This document shows positions 1-9,796 of a stretch of 64,000 nucleotides of DNA, one piece after another. How positions within the stretch are numbered: position 1 is the stretch's first letter; every line of letters starts with the position of its first letter. The notes under the pieces are model-generated. The model saw only the letters and a list, made by a program, of their open reading frames with translations. It ran no database searches and was not told where the DNA came from. This DNA is from Hydrogenoanaerobacterium saccharovorans (GTDB lineage Bacteria; Bacillota; Clostridia; Oscillospirales; Ruminococcaceae): assembly GCF_003814745.1 (NCBI RefSeq), contig NZ_RKRD01000002.1:248001-312000 (forward strand), read 5' to 3'. A program made the position numbers and the translations under genes.

Positions 1-2791
1 TGTTTTGCAGTGTAAGGCGGTTGAAGGTGTTTTGGTAAGCCCAAGGCAAGGTTTGCGTACAGAACTGGAATTTAAATTCCTTGTCCCAATTTGGGCGTGT
101 AAGGCCGTAAACTTCGCGCTGTGTCAGTAAATCTTCACCCCACATACTGCGCCCAAACAAAATCTCAACGGTTTCTTTGTCGCCGCCGTATTTGATATCG
201 TTGATTCCGCCGCCTGTCACCATAGAGGCAGGTCTTGTCATATAAGATTGAATGCTTTGGTTAAAATGCCAGGTCATAGGTAAAACGCCAAGCAAACCGC
301 TGCCGTCTCCGCCTGCACTGTTTTCGTTGCCGTCATGCAAAAACTCGGTGGTAAGGTCTATTCCGCAGTCACGCCAATAGCGTATCATCCGAATACGAGC
401 TTCTTGCTCGGTGCGGACATTGCTTTGCTTTGAACTGCGGCAGAAGAATGCATCACTGTGGATGGTACCTGCGCGTTGCAGTCTGCCGTCCAGCATGTTG
501 ATTAAGTTATCCACTCGCTGCTTATAAAACCCTTTTTCCCACTCGTTTTTGTAGTTTACCTGGTAAGCGGTTTCACCCTCCCAAGTGCCAATGCTTTTTA
601 ACGTACCAAATATGGTTTTAGAAATCAAATCATTATCTACATAGGTTTGCCACAGGGGGCTGTCTTTATAAGCATCGGTAGAGTTGATATGCAGGCTGAC
701 CCTTGTATTGTATTTTTCGTATGCTTCGTCCATCAGCCATTTTAAGCAATCTAAGCTGGTTACATGGTTGCACGAGGTGCATTTTAAATGCTGGTTTACC
801 TGCCCCCATGCCGGGTATTTATCGTCATGCCCTTGATACTGCCAACCCACAAGATAAACAATTTTGGGTATTTTTCGGGTTACATTATCCACCTGCCGTA
901 TAATATCCAGTGCATCGTCAAACCTTGCAGACACGATGGAACCTGTTTGGCTGCCTTTTTGCGGTACTGCCATTACCAGTTTCATAGTAAGTGTGCCGGG
1001 ATAATTTATGATAGAAGGCCGTTCCAATACACCTGCGTTTTCATCTGCAAATGCGGTGGGGATATTGCGCCATGTGCCGATGTGCACGGTATAGCTTCGG
1101 CTGCCCTTTGCACCGCTTACCTGATATACAACCGGTTGCGTAAAGTTATTTATGGTTTCTCCGCTTTGCTGCGGTACTCCGGCTACCGTTACGGTATTCC
1201 ATTTTCCGGCACTGAAAACGGGTGCAATTGCAGAGCGGTCTGTATTTTCGGGCACTGTAACATAAATATCGTTTGCATGGATGATGCCCGTACCTTTTAA
1301 AAGCTGATTGTCGGGCAACCGAACTTGGAATGATTTGAACTGAGCGGAATCCGTAAAACGAATCACATAAGTTTTGTCCTCAATTTTAATAACAGCCTCG
1401 TTAGATTCGCTGGTTGCCTGTGTAATTTGCACCTGCGCGCCTTCTGCCGCCTCTACCGATACAACCGGAATGTCCGGATATTTTTCGGCAGAAACTTCGT
1501 AATTGTAAACGGATGGCAGAAATTCAGCTAGGTGTTCTCCGTTAATTTTAATGGAACATAAATTTGCGCTCTTATAATAAAGTTTTGCATCTGCCAAATC
1601 AAGGTCGTCACTCCAGTCATTCCCGTTATCACCTTGTGTAACCGCAAACTTCAGCTCTTGCACTCCTTTCACATCCAGTTGCAGGTCGATTAAATCTTTG
1701 TTGTGAAAGTTAATGTGGTCGTTGCGGTAAATTTGGAGGTTATCGGCATAAACCACAAGCCCCATGATGCTCATATTTCGGCTCGGTTCGGCATTACAGC
1801 CGTTATCCGGTGCAACAATTGCAGAAAAAGATTCGTACGCACCTTGAAGGGAATACACAATTTCGTGCCCTGCATGGGTACCAATTCCTTTTTCGTATAC
1901 CGTTCCGTAAATGTTAATGGGGGTGTAGTTAATGTTGGCATCTTTTACTGGCAATTTGCCAAGAGATGTATTGGCAGACTTCCAAGTAAGGTCGCTGAGG
2001 TAACGGGATTGCGAAGACCCCGACGCCTTTTGTAAAAGATTTATGCTGTCTCTCAGCCTTGTTTCAGCTGCTGTGTAGGCAGCCTCATCGTCGCCTGCGG
2101 CAACCGTTTTTGCATTGGCGAGTGCATCTGCAAATACAGCCCAACTTTCAGCAGTATAATCTGTTTGATTGAGTTGTTCTGCCTCGGTAATTGCCTGCGC
2201 TAATTTTTCTTTCGGCGTAAGCTGTTTTACTTGCAACCGTGCATTGCCCCAAATACTCCAGTCAGAATCGCCTCCGTCACCGGCATCATCTACCACAATG
2301 CGCAGCTTTGCGGCACCGGTAACGTCTACCTCAATTGGTTGCAGCGCAGTATGGATGGTAATTGGGGCACTGCTTGCCCACCTCGGCTCGGTCTCATCAT
2401 CGACATAAACAGAGCAGTGAATCGAGGTCGGCTTCTTTTTATCTTTGTTGGTATAGTCGGTGCCAACATCTGCCATAAACTTTGTATAATTGCCTTTGAG
2501 CTCGTAAACCACAGTACCCACCGCATGCAGCCCGATTCCCTTAGAATAAGGTACTGCCGCACCGTCTGTGCCAATCATGCGGATTGGCTGATTTTCGCAG
2601 TTTAAATCTTTTTTAGGCTGTGCCCAGTCATCCTGAGAATGGGGGTGTACCTCTTTCCAGTTTAAATCGCTGAGATAAACTTCTTGGGCTATTTCCTGTG
2701 CTAAAGTGGGGAGTGCATTTAAATTAAAAACGGTAAAAATAATTGCAATAGCCAATGCCATAGACAAACCTTTTTTTAACGTCGTTTTCAT
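1..2791 (-). CDS. Secreted GH101-like endo-alpha-N-acetylgalactosaminidase, C-terminus off the left edge
   Basis: Open minus-strand frame from ATG at 2791 (RBS AGAGGAG just upstream) to the window edge, about 930 residues seen, no stop reached. It begins with a signal peptide (MKTTLKKGLSMALAIAI). Next come an NPCBM-type galactose-binding domain (about residues 35-165), a FIVAR-like helical linker (170-235), and a second NPCBM domain (245-380, GIGTHAGHEIVYSL). A catalytic region follows with LVGWQYQGHDDKYPAWG (about 645-660), TIHSDAFF (about 778) and TTEFLHDG, resembling the GH101 barrel where an Asp is nucleophile and a Glu acid/base. GH101 enzymes release Gal-beta-1,3-GalNAc from mucin O-glycans. 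Last gene seen of the minus-strand operon, 65 bp after the oxidoreductase. The GH101 call is from motif memory; a related mucin-acting family is the alternative. Confidence 0.72.
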   Translation of the reverse strand, partial: MKTTLKKGLSMALAIAIIFTVFNLNALPTLAQEIAQEVYLSDLNWKEVHPHSQDDWAQPKKDLNCENQPIRMIGTDGAAVPYSKGIGLHAVGTVVYELKGNYTKFMADVGTDYTNKDKKKPTSIHCSVYVDDETEPRWASSAPITIHTALQPIEVDVTGAAKLRIVVDDAGDGGDSDWSIWGNARLQVKQLTPKEKLAQAITEAEQLNQTDYTAESWAVFADALANAKTVAAGDDEAAYTAAETRLRDSINLLQKASGSSQSRYLSDLTWKSANTSLGKLPVKDANINYTPINIYGTVYEKGIGTHAGHEIVYSLQGAYESFSAIVAPDNGCNAEPSRNMSIMGLVVYADNLQIYRNDHINFHNKDLIDLQLDVKGVQELKFAVTQGDNGNDWSDDLDLADAKLYYKSANLCSIKINGEHLAEFLPSVYNYEVSAEKYPDIPVVSVEAAEGAQVQITQATSESNEAVIKIEDKTYVIRFTDSAQFKSFQVRLPDNQLLKGTGIIHANDIYVTVPENTDRSAIAPVFSAGKWNTVTVAGVPQQSGETINNFTQPVVYQVSGAKGSRSYTVHIGTWRNIPTAFADENAGVLERPSIINYPGTLTMKLVMAVPQKGSQTGSIVSARFDDALDIIRQVDNVTRKIPKIVYLVGWQYQGHDDKYPAWGQVNQHLKCTSCNHVTSLDCLKWLMDEAYEKYNTRVSLHINSTDAYKDSPLWQTYVDNDLISKTIFGTLKSIGTWEGETAYQVNYKNEWEKGFYKQRVDNLINMLDGRLQRAGTIHSDAFFCRSSKQSNVRTEQEARIRMIRYWRDCGIDLTTEFLHDGNENSAGGDGSGLLGVLPMTWHFNQSIQSYMTRPASMVTGGGINDIKYGGDKETVEILFGRSMWGEDLLTQREVYGLTRPNWDKEFKFQFCTQTLPWAYQNTFNRLTLQN

Positions 2792-2856
2792 ATTGCTCCT
2801 CTTTTCTTATTTTAAATAAACACAGTAAAAATTTTAGGCATTTGCGGGGGATACTT

Positions 2857-4137
2857 TTAAGCTCTCAGTTCTTGCACACAGACAGACTTGCCCTGTGCAA
2901 TGCGTGATTCTTCGGCTGCAAGCGCGACGTAATGGCTTTCTAACGATTCCTCTAAATTGCTGCACATTTTTTTGTTTTCTTCGTTTGCCAAGTACTCGAT
3001 AAACTCTTTCACCATTTTAACATCCCCGCCGCCGTGGCCGGAAAAATCATCGCTTAACTTTGTAACATCAATGATTTGGGGCTGATCACCAAAACGGCAC
3101 ACTTCAATGGTATTGGCACCCATATCCGCTTCGATATCGCCCATTGTCCCCATCACTTTTAAGGAGCGATGGCCTTTGCTGGTAAAAGCACACATGGTAA
3201 GACTTGCCGTTACACCATTTTCCATTTGCATGTTGACGATTTGATGGTCTACTGTGTCGTTGTCGCAGTGATAGACACAGCGCCCATAAGGCCCCTTTTC
3301 GATTGCTTCTGTAATGCTTGCCTCTGTAGGGTACAAAGCCAAAACATTACACGGCCAACCAACATTGCCATGCAATACGCCTGTTTGAGGATTGGTAAGG
3401 TAGATTTTTTCTGCATCGTAAGGGCAGCTTTCTTTTGCCTTACAGCCCTGTGTACAGCGCAGTGCAGCACCTTGCGGGGCTTTATCGGCTTTAAACAAAG
3501 CCGTATCGCCAAAAGAGGATACTTCACTGCACCGCTGACCCATCAGCCAAACTAAAATGTCCAAGTCGTGGCAGCATTTTGCCAAGATCATAGGGCTTGT
3601 TTCAGCGGTGTTTCGCCAGTTGCCGCGTACAAAGCTGTGCGCCATATGCCAGTAACCAACGTTTTCAATTGCCTGCAACGAAACGATATCACCAATGATG
3701 CCGCTCTCAATAACTTCTTTTACCTTACGATAAAACGGTGTATACCTTAGCACATGGCAAACCACCACCTCCCGGTTGTACTTCTTTGCTTCTTTTAACA
3801 GCGCACGGCATTCTTCTGCACTGGGCGAAATGGGTTTCTCCAGCAAAATGTGGTAGCCCTTACGGATGGCAGGGATGGCATGACCTACGTGCTGACGGTC
3901 TTGCGTACATACAAATAGCACGTCGGCAAGCTTTTCGCTCTCAAGCATTTCTTCTACGGTGCGAAAGCACTGCTCATCGGTAAGGCTAAATTGCTGTTTT
4001 GCTTTTTGCAAGCGTTCAGGCAGCATATCTGCCACTGCAACTATTTTCATTTTATCGGGGATTTTTTTTGCAACTACGGCATAGGTATCAAGGCCTCTGC
4101 CGCCGCAGCCTGCAATTGCTACTGTAATCTGTTTCAT
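2857..4137 (-). CDS. Gfo/Idh/MocA family NAD(P)-dependent oxidoreductase
   Basis: 426 residues. The N-terminal Rossmann fold shows GCGGRG (residues 10-15) with the acidic AVAD after beta-2, and the family EKPIS motif at 100-104, whose lysine is the usual catalytic residue. The C-terminal half has KCCHDLDILVWLMG, the conserved alpha/beta signature around the substrate His, and a cysteine cluster (CTQGCKAKESC) seen in one COG0673 subgroup. Cytoplasmic, no signal peptide. Family members oxidise or epimerise sugars. Some relatives (GH109) hydrolyse alpha-GalNAc with NAD, which would suit the GH101/GH110 neighbours, but nothing here decides that. Its start overlaps the stop of the cupin gene by 4 bp, so the two are translationally coupled. 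Confidence 0.85.
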   Translation of the reverse strand: MKQITVAIAGCGGRGLDTYAVVAKKIPDKMKIVAVADMLPERLQKAKQQFSLTDEQCFRTVEEMLESEKLADVLFVCTQDRQHVGHAIPAIRKGYHILLEKPISPSAEECRALLKEAKKYNREVVVCHVLRYTPFYRKVKEVIESGIIGDIVSLQAIENVGYWHMAHSFVRGNWRNTAETSPMILAKCCHDLDILVWLMGQRCSEVSSFGDTALFKADKAPQGAALRCTQGCKAKESCPYDAEKIYLTNPQTGVLHGNVGWPCNVLALYPTEASITEAIEKGPYGRCVYHCDNDTVDHQIVNMQMENGVTASLTMCAFTSKGHRSLKVMGTMGDIEADMGANTIEVCRFGDQPQIIDVTKLSDDFSGHGGGDVKMVKEFIEYLANEENKKMCSNLEESLESHYVALAAEESRIAQGKSVCVQELRA

Positions 4138-4568
4138 TTATCTTCCTCCTTTAAAATGACAGCCGCCGCTATAGGGCTTGGCAATTCAAAAAATTCTGAG
4201 TTCACTTCTAAATTTTCTGCAATTTTTACAATGGTTTCGGCAGACAAAGTGACCATATTGTGCCAAACACCTTTATGTAAACATACCGGGCAATCGAGTA
4301 AAAATGCATGGTAATCGTGCGGGGTTTCGGGTGCCGCTGCCAGTAGAATACCTGTACCGCGAACCGGTTCAAAGCTTTCCAAAGAGGTGGGGTGGCACTC
4401 CAGCCTGAGGCATTCGGTGTTTTTTACACGGAACATGGCAAGCCGCCAAGGGCTTTTTTCTTCGGTAACAATAATTTCAAAACATGTGTCAGGTTTTTCG
4501 CCGCTAAATTGCAAAACCTTACCGTATGGTGCAAAGCTTTCTGCTGTAATTGTTTCAATTATTTTCAT
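4134..4568 (-). CDS. Ureidoglycolate lyase-like cupin protein
   Basis: 144 residues, one small beta-rich domain. The N-terminus ITAESFAPYGKVL and the central LLAAAPETPHDYHAFLLD followed by KGVWHNMV match the ureidoglycolate lyase (AllA) cupin family, with a His in the usual metal-binding stretch. In this family the domain often accompanies carbohydrate operons rather than allantoin catabolism, so a role in opening or isomerising a sugar acid is possible but unproven. It lies between the GH110 pseudogene and the oxidoreductase. The 129-bp gap upstream contains an imperfect stem-loop (GGTGCT 4597-4602 / AGCACC 4621-4626) that may act as an intercistronic RNA structure. Confidence 0.7.
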   Translation of the reverse strand: MKIIETITAESFAPYGKVLQFSGEKPDTCFEIIVTEEKSPWRLAMFRVKNTECLRLECHPTSLESFEPVRGTGILLAAAPETPHDYHAFLLDCPVCLHKGVWHNMVTLSAETIVKIAENLEVNSEFFELPSPIAAAVILKEEDK

Positions 4569-4697
4569 AGCGAATCCTTTATTTTCAATTTAAATTGGTG
4601 CTTGCATTTTGCATGCAAAGAGCACCTTGCAGGTATTTATGGCGATAATAACTGTTCTGTTATGCCTATACCGTAAAACACGGTTTGTTCTATTTGG

Positions 4698-6414
4698 TTA
4701 TTCATGCAGTACCACTATATCTGCAGTAATATCCTGCGGCACCATCCCCCTTGTACTGATATTTGCGCCAAGTACTTCACCGATCAGCAAATTGTTTTGC
4801 ACAGCAACCTGCGAGCAAAACTCAAAACGCAGCATTTCTTTTTGCCTGTTCCATGGGAGATAGGTATTACTGCGGATAATTCTGTTGTTTGCAAAACGCA
4901 GGCTTTGTGTACTAAGCGCATATAAAACAGGAGCGTCGGACGTTTGCACAACATTATTTTCTATTACGATATTGCGGTGAAACGGTTTTTCTTTTACAGG
5001 GTGCTCCACCTCCGGATGAATGGAGATAATCGCTTCACCCCCCAAATAGGATGAGGTTAAGCAGCAATCTGCCCGATTCATACCAATAATTTGCATCGCC
5101 TGCTATTAAAATTGCCGCACCTGCCGATTCGAACACATTGTTCTGTATAAGTACCGGTTTGGGGTTAGCAATTAAAATGCCCCTGGCACGGCAGCTGCCA
5201 AAATAGTTGTTTTGGCAAACAAGTTCTGCCGTACATGTTAAATTCTCCATAGAGTCGTCCGCTGCAATGCACTCAGGGATGGGCTCATCAAACTCAATTT
5301 CAAACTCGGCGGCATTCAGCAAAGTAAAGCGCTTTACATTCAGTACACCGGCACGGCTCAAATCTTGTGCATGCAGCAGCGCTACTTTTTGCCCGGGTTG
5401 CGCCCAGTGCTCAAAGCCCTGCGATTGCTCATGCGCAAACTCGCCGTGCAGTGTATACTTTGAGGCAACATGTTTGATGCGCGTAGCTACCCCGTGCAAA
5501 TTCAGCGGGTCATCCATTAATCCGCTGAAATAACATTCTTCTACAGTAATTTTGCCTTTGTTGGCAGTAAGATGAATCCCATCGTCATGCCCCGAGGTAA
5601 ATTGCCTGCCGCGTTTGGTGTTCGGTATCATTTTTATACGGCGAAAGCGTAGGTTGGTGCAAAACTGCGCCAGCATGCCAAGGCCGCCGGTACTGTGCAC
5701 AGTAACATTTTCTATGGCGATATCTGTGCTGTTTTGCATAAATATGCCTGCATGAATGCGCTTGTTATGCCGCAATACCAGTATATTGCCAATATGGGGT
5801 ATTCTTTTAAAGTCGCCATAAAAACGCACCAACCCGTTGGGCAGTTGTTCTTGCGTTGTTTGGGGGAAAGTATCCCCCATCCGGTAGGCTACTTTATGGG
5901 TATGTACGTCAAATTCTGTATTGCCCCATTGCCAAACCGGTTCTTTCCAGTCTTCACCTATAAAAAAGAGCGTATTATTTTCAACTTCATAGGGGAAATA
6001 TTGTCTGTCAATATTAACGTCGATATAAGAGGCTGTTGCGGCTGTAATTGTCCCCTCTGATGTAAGGGGAATTTCCCAATCTATCGTAAGGTTTTTGATG
6101 GTGATATCGCTGCTGTTATCCACCGTGAACGGCATTGTTCGCCCGTGGAACACAAGTTCTGCCCCATTGCCGTTAAAAACAACATGGTTCATACCGCACA
6201 GCTGCAGCGAAAGGCGGCGCGGATTGATAATATCACTGTTGGACAAATAATAATCTCGCAGCTCGGCATTTTCTGCGTAAAAATCATATCTGCCGGGCTC
6301 AAGCACAAATTCTGTTTCACTGTTGCTGCTCGCCAGCATTACCGCAAATGCTTGTGTAACATCTTTTTTTGTGTTTGGCAAAATGCCATGCTCTGTTGCT
6401 TTTATTACTTGCAT
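4698..6414 (-). pseudogene. GH110-like alpha-1,3-galactosidase, frame broken near its middle-to-end
   Basis: Two overlapping minus-strand frames (6414-5035 and 5096-4698) together cover a right-handed parallel beta-helix enzyme of GH110 type. The first carries AELVFHGRTMPFTVDN and TIKNLTIDWEIPL (residues 86-115), then GHDDGIHLTANKG (275-287) and LMDDPLNLHG (299-308), the Asp-rich motifs of the family active site. It reads to GDANYWYESG, then falls into junk LLLNLILFGG and stops. The other frame picks up at CCLTSSYLGGEAIISIHPEVE and continues with further helix rungs to its own stop at 4698. In relatives about a dozen residues separate ESG and the CLTSSY stretch, so a small out-of-frame deletion near 5060-5080 explains the break better than one base. 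No signal peptide: the enzyme would act on imported oligosaccharides. A sequencing error cannot be excluded. Confidence 0.75.
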
Positions 6415-6417
6415 ATG

Positions 6418-7248
6418 CTACCCCTTTATACTGGCACCTGCCATGCCTTCAATAAATCTGTTTTGAAATATAAGATAAACAATTAATACAGGAATGACCG
6501 CAATACTGGCACCTGCCAGCATTTTTTCTATAGGTGTTCCGTATTGCCCGTTCAGTGCACCCAAACCAAGTGTGATGGTATATTTGTTTACATCGTTGAG
6601 CATCAGCATCGGCCACAGGTAAGAGTCCCATGTCCATAAAAACTGCAAAATTGCCAATGCAGATAACGGGTTTTTAAACATTGGCATACATATTTTGTGG
6701 AAAATACGAAACTCGCTTGCACCATCGATGCGTGCCGCCTCCAGCATTTCTTTTGGGATGTTTTCAGAGAACTGCCGCATCATAAACGTGCCGAACAGGG
6801 TAATCAGGTTGGGGATAATAACCGATTTGTAAGTGTTAATCCATTTGAACCACATCATCATTTGATAAAGCGGAATAACATTAATTGTGGTTGGCACCAT
6901 CATACAAAACATTACCGCCATAAAAATAAGGTTTTTGCCGCGGAACTGATATTTGCCAAGCACAAACCCAAACAGTGCCGCTGTATAAAGCTGTGCGCAA
7001 ACACAGATTGCCGTAATAAAAAGGCTGTTTGCAAAAAACTTGGCAAAATTAAATTTCTGCCATAAGACCTGATAATTTTCCATCGTGGGGTCTTTGGGGA
7101 AGAATGTCGGCGGCATTGACAATATTTCTACCGGCGTTTTAAAACTGGATAGTACCATCCAGATAAACGGAAACAGCATACAAATAGATACCGCAAACAG
7201 AATAAAATAAACCAGCCACAGTGCGGGCCCTTTTTTTAATTTTTGCAT
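6418..7248 (-). CDS. Carbohydrate ABC transporter permease, MalG/CUT1 type
   Basis: 276 residues, six predicted membrane helices starting with LVYFILFAVSICMLFPFIWMV. The EAA loop that docks onto the ATPase is EAARIDGASEFRIFHKICMP (about 170-190), and the C-terminus ends in the family's typical GASIKG. Together with the upstream permease it forms the membrane pore of a sugar importer; no ATPase is encoded here, so a shared MsmX-type ATPase elsewhere is likely (established for Firmicutes CUT1 systems, inferred here). It follows the first permease by 2 bp and precedes the GH110 pseudogene by 3 bp, so all are co-transcribed. Confidence 0.93.
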   Translation of the reverse strand: MQKLKKGPALWLVYFILFAVSICMLFPFIWMVLSSFKTPVEILSMPPTFFPKDPTMENYQVLWQKFNFAKFFANSLFITAICVCAQLYTAALFGFVLGKYQFRGKNLIFMAVMFCMMVPTTINVIPLYQMMMWFKWINTYKSVIIPNLITLFGTFMMRQFSENIPKEMLEAARIDGASEFRIFHKICMPMFKNPLSALAILQFLWTWDSYLWPMLMLNDVNKYTITLGLGALNGQYGTPIEKMLAGASIAVIPVLIVYLIFQNRFIEGMAGASIKG

Positions 7249-7250
7249 GA

Positions 7251-8171
7251 CTATCCCTCCGATTTATTCAGCCGGAACTGAATGACAGTAAAAATAAGTA
7301 TTACAAGCACAAGTGCATATCCAATCGCCGATGCACGGCCGAAGTTGAAATCTTTAAAGCCTTTTTCGTAGATTAAAAGCATGGCTGTGTAGGATGATGT
7401 ACCCGGGCCGCCGGGAGATTTGCCGGCGGTGCTTGTCATCAGCATAACCTGATTGAACACCTGTAAAAAGTTAATCATGCCGGTTACCGCAACCAAAAGC
7501 GTAGTGGGCTTTATCATAGGCACAATAATAGATTTAAACGACTGAATGCGGTTTGCACCGTCTATGGTTGCAGCCTCAAAAAGCTCACCCGGTATTTCAT
7601 TAAGGCCTGCCACAAAAATAATAATGGCGTAGCCAATTTCTTTCCAAACAGTCATTGCAATAATGCAGCCGATGACTTGTTTTTCATCCAACAGCCACAT
7701 CTGCGGATTTAACCCAAAAAACTCTAAAATAACATTAAAAACACCGTTGTTCGTATTATAAAATGCATATTTCCATAAAAGCGAAACCGCTACGCCAGAT
7801 GTAATAACAGGCAAGAAATAGGTAGTGCGAAAAAAACCTTGAAACCTTGGTACCGAGTAAATCATGGTAGCAAAAATAAGCCCCAAAAACACATACAAAA
7901 AACAAGCGACTAAAGCAAATATCAAGGTGTTGCCCATAGATTTCCAAAACAAAGGCTCTTTAAACATCCATATGAAGTTATCAAACCCTGCAAATTTAAA
8001 AACACCTTTTATCGGCTTCCAGTTAAAAAAACTGCCTATAAAGCTGTATAGTATAGGGAAATAGTTAAAAATACCGATATAGACAACAAGAAAACTCATC
8101 GAGAAAAAAATCATCCATCGCTCTTGTTTGCGCTGTGTTTTAGGCATTTTTAACGCTGCATTTAATTTCAA
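7251..8171 (-). CDS. Carbohydrate ABC transporter permease, MalF/UgpA type
   Basis: 306 residues from a TTG start at 8171 preceded by AGAGAGGG at a good distance. A longer reading back to 8219 would start inside the stem-loop at 8202-8235 and is less likely. Six membrane helices; first MIFFSMSFLVVYIGIFNYF. EAA loop: FEAATIDGANRIQSFKSIIVP. Partners with the downstream MalG-type permease and the binding protein upstream. The stem-loop between binding protein and permease genes probably lowers permease expression relative to the abundant binding protein, as in many ABC importer operons. Confidence 0.92.
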   Translation of the reverse strand: MKLNAALKMPKTQRKQERWMIFFSMSFLVVYIGIFNYFPILYSFIGSFFNWKPIKGVFKFAGFDNFIWMFKEPLFWKSMGNTLIFALVACFLYVFLGLIFATMIYSVPRFQGFFRTTYFLPVITSGVAVSLLWKYAFYNTNNGVFNVILEFFGLNPQMWLLDEKQVIGCIIAMTVWKEIGYAIIIFVAGLNEIPGELFEAATIDGANRIQSFKSIIVPMIKPTTLLVAVTGMINFLQVFNQVMLMTSTAGKSPGGPGTSSYTAMLLIYEKGFKDFNFGRASAIGYALVLVILIFTVIQFRLNKSEG

Positions 8172-8201
8172 ATGCCATCCCTCTCTTTCTTCGATATTGA
8201 G

Positions 8202-8235
8202 AAAAAGGCAGGAAATCAAGCTTATTTCCTGCCTT
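8202..8235 (-). terminator. Intercistronic attenuating terminator after the binding-protein gene
   Basis: Perfect 12-bp arms AAGGCAGGAAAT (8205-8216) and its complement (8224-8235) with a 7-nt loop, followed on the minus strand by a run of five T. Placed 20 bp after the stop of the second binding protein and before the permeases, it would let part of transcription through, giving more binding protein than permease. Confidence 0.75.
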
Positions 8236-8255
8236 ATAAAACGCCTGTTCAGGGT

Positions 8256-9668
8256 TTATTTCAGATACTGAGCAAGAGGTGATTTTCTCTCTGCAGTTGC
8301 AAATTCTGCCTCACCGGCAAGTTTTGCGTTTTCATCATCAAACTTCTGCAAAGTTGTTTTAGCATCTTTACCCTGAATGAAGAGTTCATCACCAAGAATT
8401 TGGTTTACAGCAGGGTCAAAACCACTGGTGCAGATACCTGTCCAAACGGTTTTATCAATGTAGCTGGCAATTGTAGAAACTACCTCGTTGCTTACAATGG
8501 ATGGATCGGCCATGCAGGAGAATTTTGTAGGTGCGGTATAGGTTTTGTTTGCCAATTCTACCAAATAGCTGTCGCTCGCAAAGTAGAAACGCAAAAAGTC
8601 CATTGCAACGGCTTTGTTCTTGGGGTCTGATTTTGCATTTACAACCGCAGATACTTCGGGATTGTTGCGGTCTACCACCTGGGTATCGGCACCAAAGGTA
8701 GGTGTTGGGAAAATACCCCATTCAAAACTGTCGCCCACGTTGCCTTTCAGCCAGCCGCCTGCCCATGTCCAGTTGTACATCATAGCCGATTGCTTGTTGC
8801 CGAAACGCTCTTGCGCAGCGCCGGAGCCTGGTGCAAAAATTTTATCGTTGGTAATAAAGCCTTGCAGCATTTTGGCTGCCTCAATCGCACCGGGGTTATT
8901 CATTTGGGTGTGTTTTCCGTCTTCAGCAAACACGTTATAGCCCTTTTGGTAGTTCAGTGCCAGCAAGAAGTATCCATCGGGGATATCCATGCCGTTGACT
9001 ACAATTTTATCGCCGTCTTTTTTCGTGAGTTTTTTTGCAGCCTCACGCAATTCATCCCAAGTTTTGGGGATGTCTTTATCGGTTAAGCCTGCTTCTGCCC
9101 ACATCTCTTTGTTGTAGAAAATGGCGCCGGTCATGTTGCCTACAGGGATGGTATAAGTCTTGCTTTCATACATCATAGGCTCAACACCGCTAAAACCTTC
9201 TACAAGGGCGGCGGTCAAGTCATCGGGATACGGTTCGGCAAGGCCGGGGATAAAATCGCCGTACCAGTTCAGGTGGAAGTGCATCAAATCCGGCCCTGTG
9301 CCGTTGGCTACCGCAACCGGTAGTTTTGCCCAGTAGTCGCCCCAGCCAAGAGATTTATTAACATCAAACTTTACGTTAGGGTGAATTTTCTGATAATCCT
9401 CAATTGCTTGCGCATAGCGCTGATAACCTTCCGGACCCGGATCATCATACCAAAAACTGATGGTGATATCTTCACCATTGTTTACAGGTGCGTTGGGGTC
9501 GTAAGTAACGGAACCGGTACCAATTACATCAAGCTTTGCATCGGTAGATGCGGACTCGCTCGCAGATTCGGGGGCTGCGGCACTGCTTGTAGGTGTTGTT
9601 TTGCCGCAGCCTGCAAAAGCAGTTAGGGCAAACGCCAGAACAAGCATCATGCTGATTAATTTTTTCAT
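8256..9668 (-). CDS. Extracellular sugar-binding lipoprotein of the ABC importer
   Basis: 470 residues. Lipoprotein signal with lipobox LTAFAGC, then a Ser/Ala-rich spacer and the two-lobed CUT1 binding-protein fold (ISFWYDDPGPEGYQ, IPVGNMTGAIFYNKEMWAEAGL, PKTWDELREAAKKLTKKDG). First gene of the structural operon: binding protein, two permeases, GH110, cupin, oxidoreductase, GH101. Anchored outside the membrane, it should capture the oligosaccharide released by the secreted GH101 enzyme. RBS AAAAGGAGG lies before the ATG. It is a diverged paralogue of the binding protein at 9979-11373. Ligand unknown; an O-glycan disaccharide is an inference from neighbours. Confidence 0.93.
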   Translation of the reverse strand: MKKLISMMLVLAFALTAFAGCGKTTPTSSAAAPESASESASTDAKLDVIGTGSVTYDPNAPVNNGEDITISFWYDDPGPEGYQRYAQAIEDYQKIHPNVKFDVNKSLGWGDYWAKLPVAVANGTGPDLMHFHLNWYGDFIPGLAEPYPDDLTAALVEGFSGVEPMMYESKTYTIPVGNMTGAIFYNKEMWAEAGLTDKDIPKTWDELREAAKKLTKKDGDKIVVNGMDIPDGYFLLALNYQKGYNVFAEDGKHTQMNNPGAIEAAKMLQGFITNDKIFAPGSGAAQERFGNKQSAMMYNWTWAGGWLKGNVGDSFEWGIFPTPTFGADTQVVDRNNPEVSAVVNAKSDPKNKAVAMDFLRFYFASDSYLVELANKTYTAPTKFSCMADPSIVSNEVVSTIASYIDKTVWTGICTSGFDPAVNQILGDELFIQGKDAKTTLQKFDDENAKLAGEAEFATAERKSPLAQYLK

Positions 9669-9796
9669 TGATGTTTTCCTCCTTTTATTTAGGATGAAGC
9701 ATTTCCGTTTTTGGAAGAGTTGCTTTCCGTAATTTCATCATAGCAAGTATTCTGCAATGGCTAAAGAGCATTTTTCAACCCTCTGCATTATCCTCT

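Noticed and set aside
788..1300. Plus-strand open frame of 170 codons inside the GH101-like gene
   Set aside because: The opposite frame is continuous over 930 residues with recognisable domains; this one is Cys/Ile-rich noise without an RBS.
4134..4568. Allantoin catabolism gene (true AllA)
   Set aside because: No other purine or allantoin genes nearby; the sugar-operon setting argues for another substrate.
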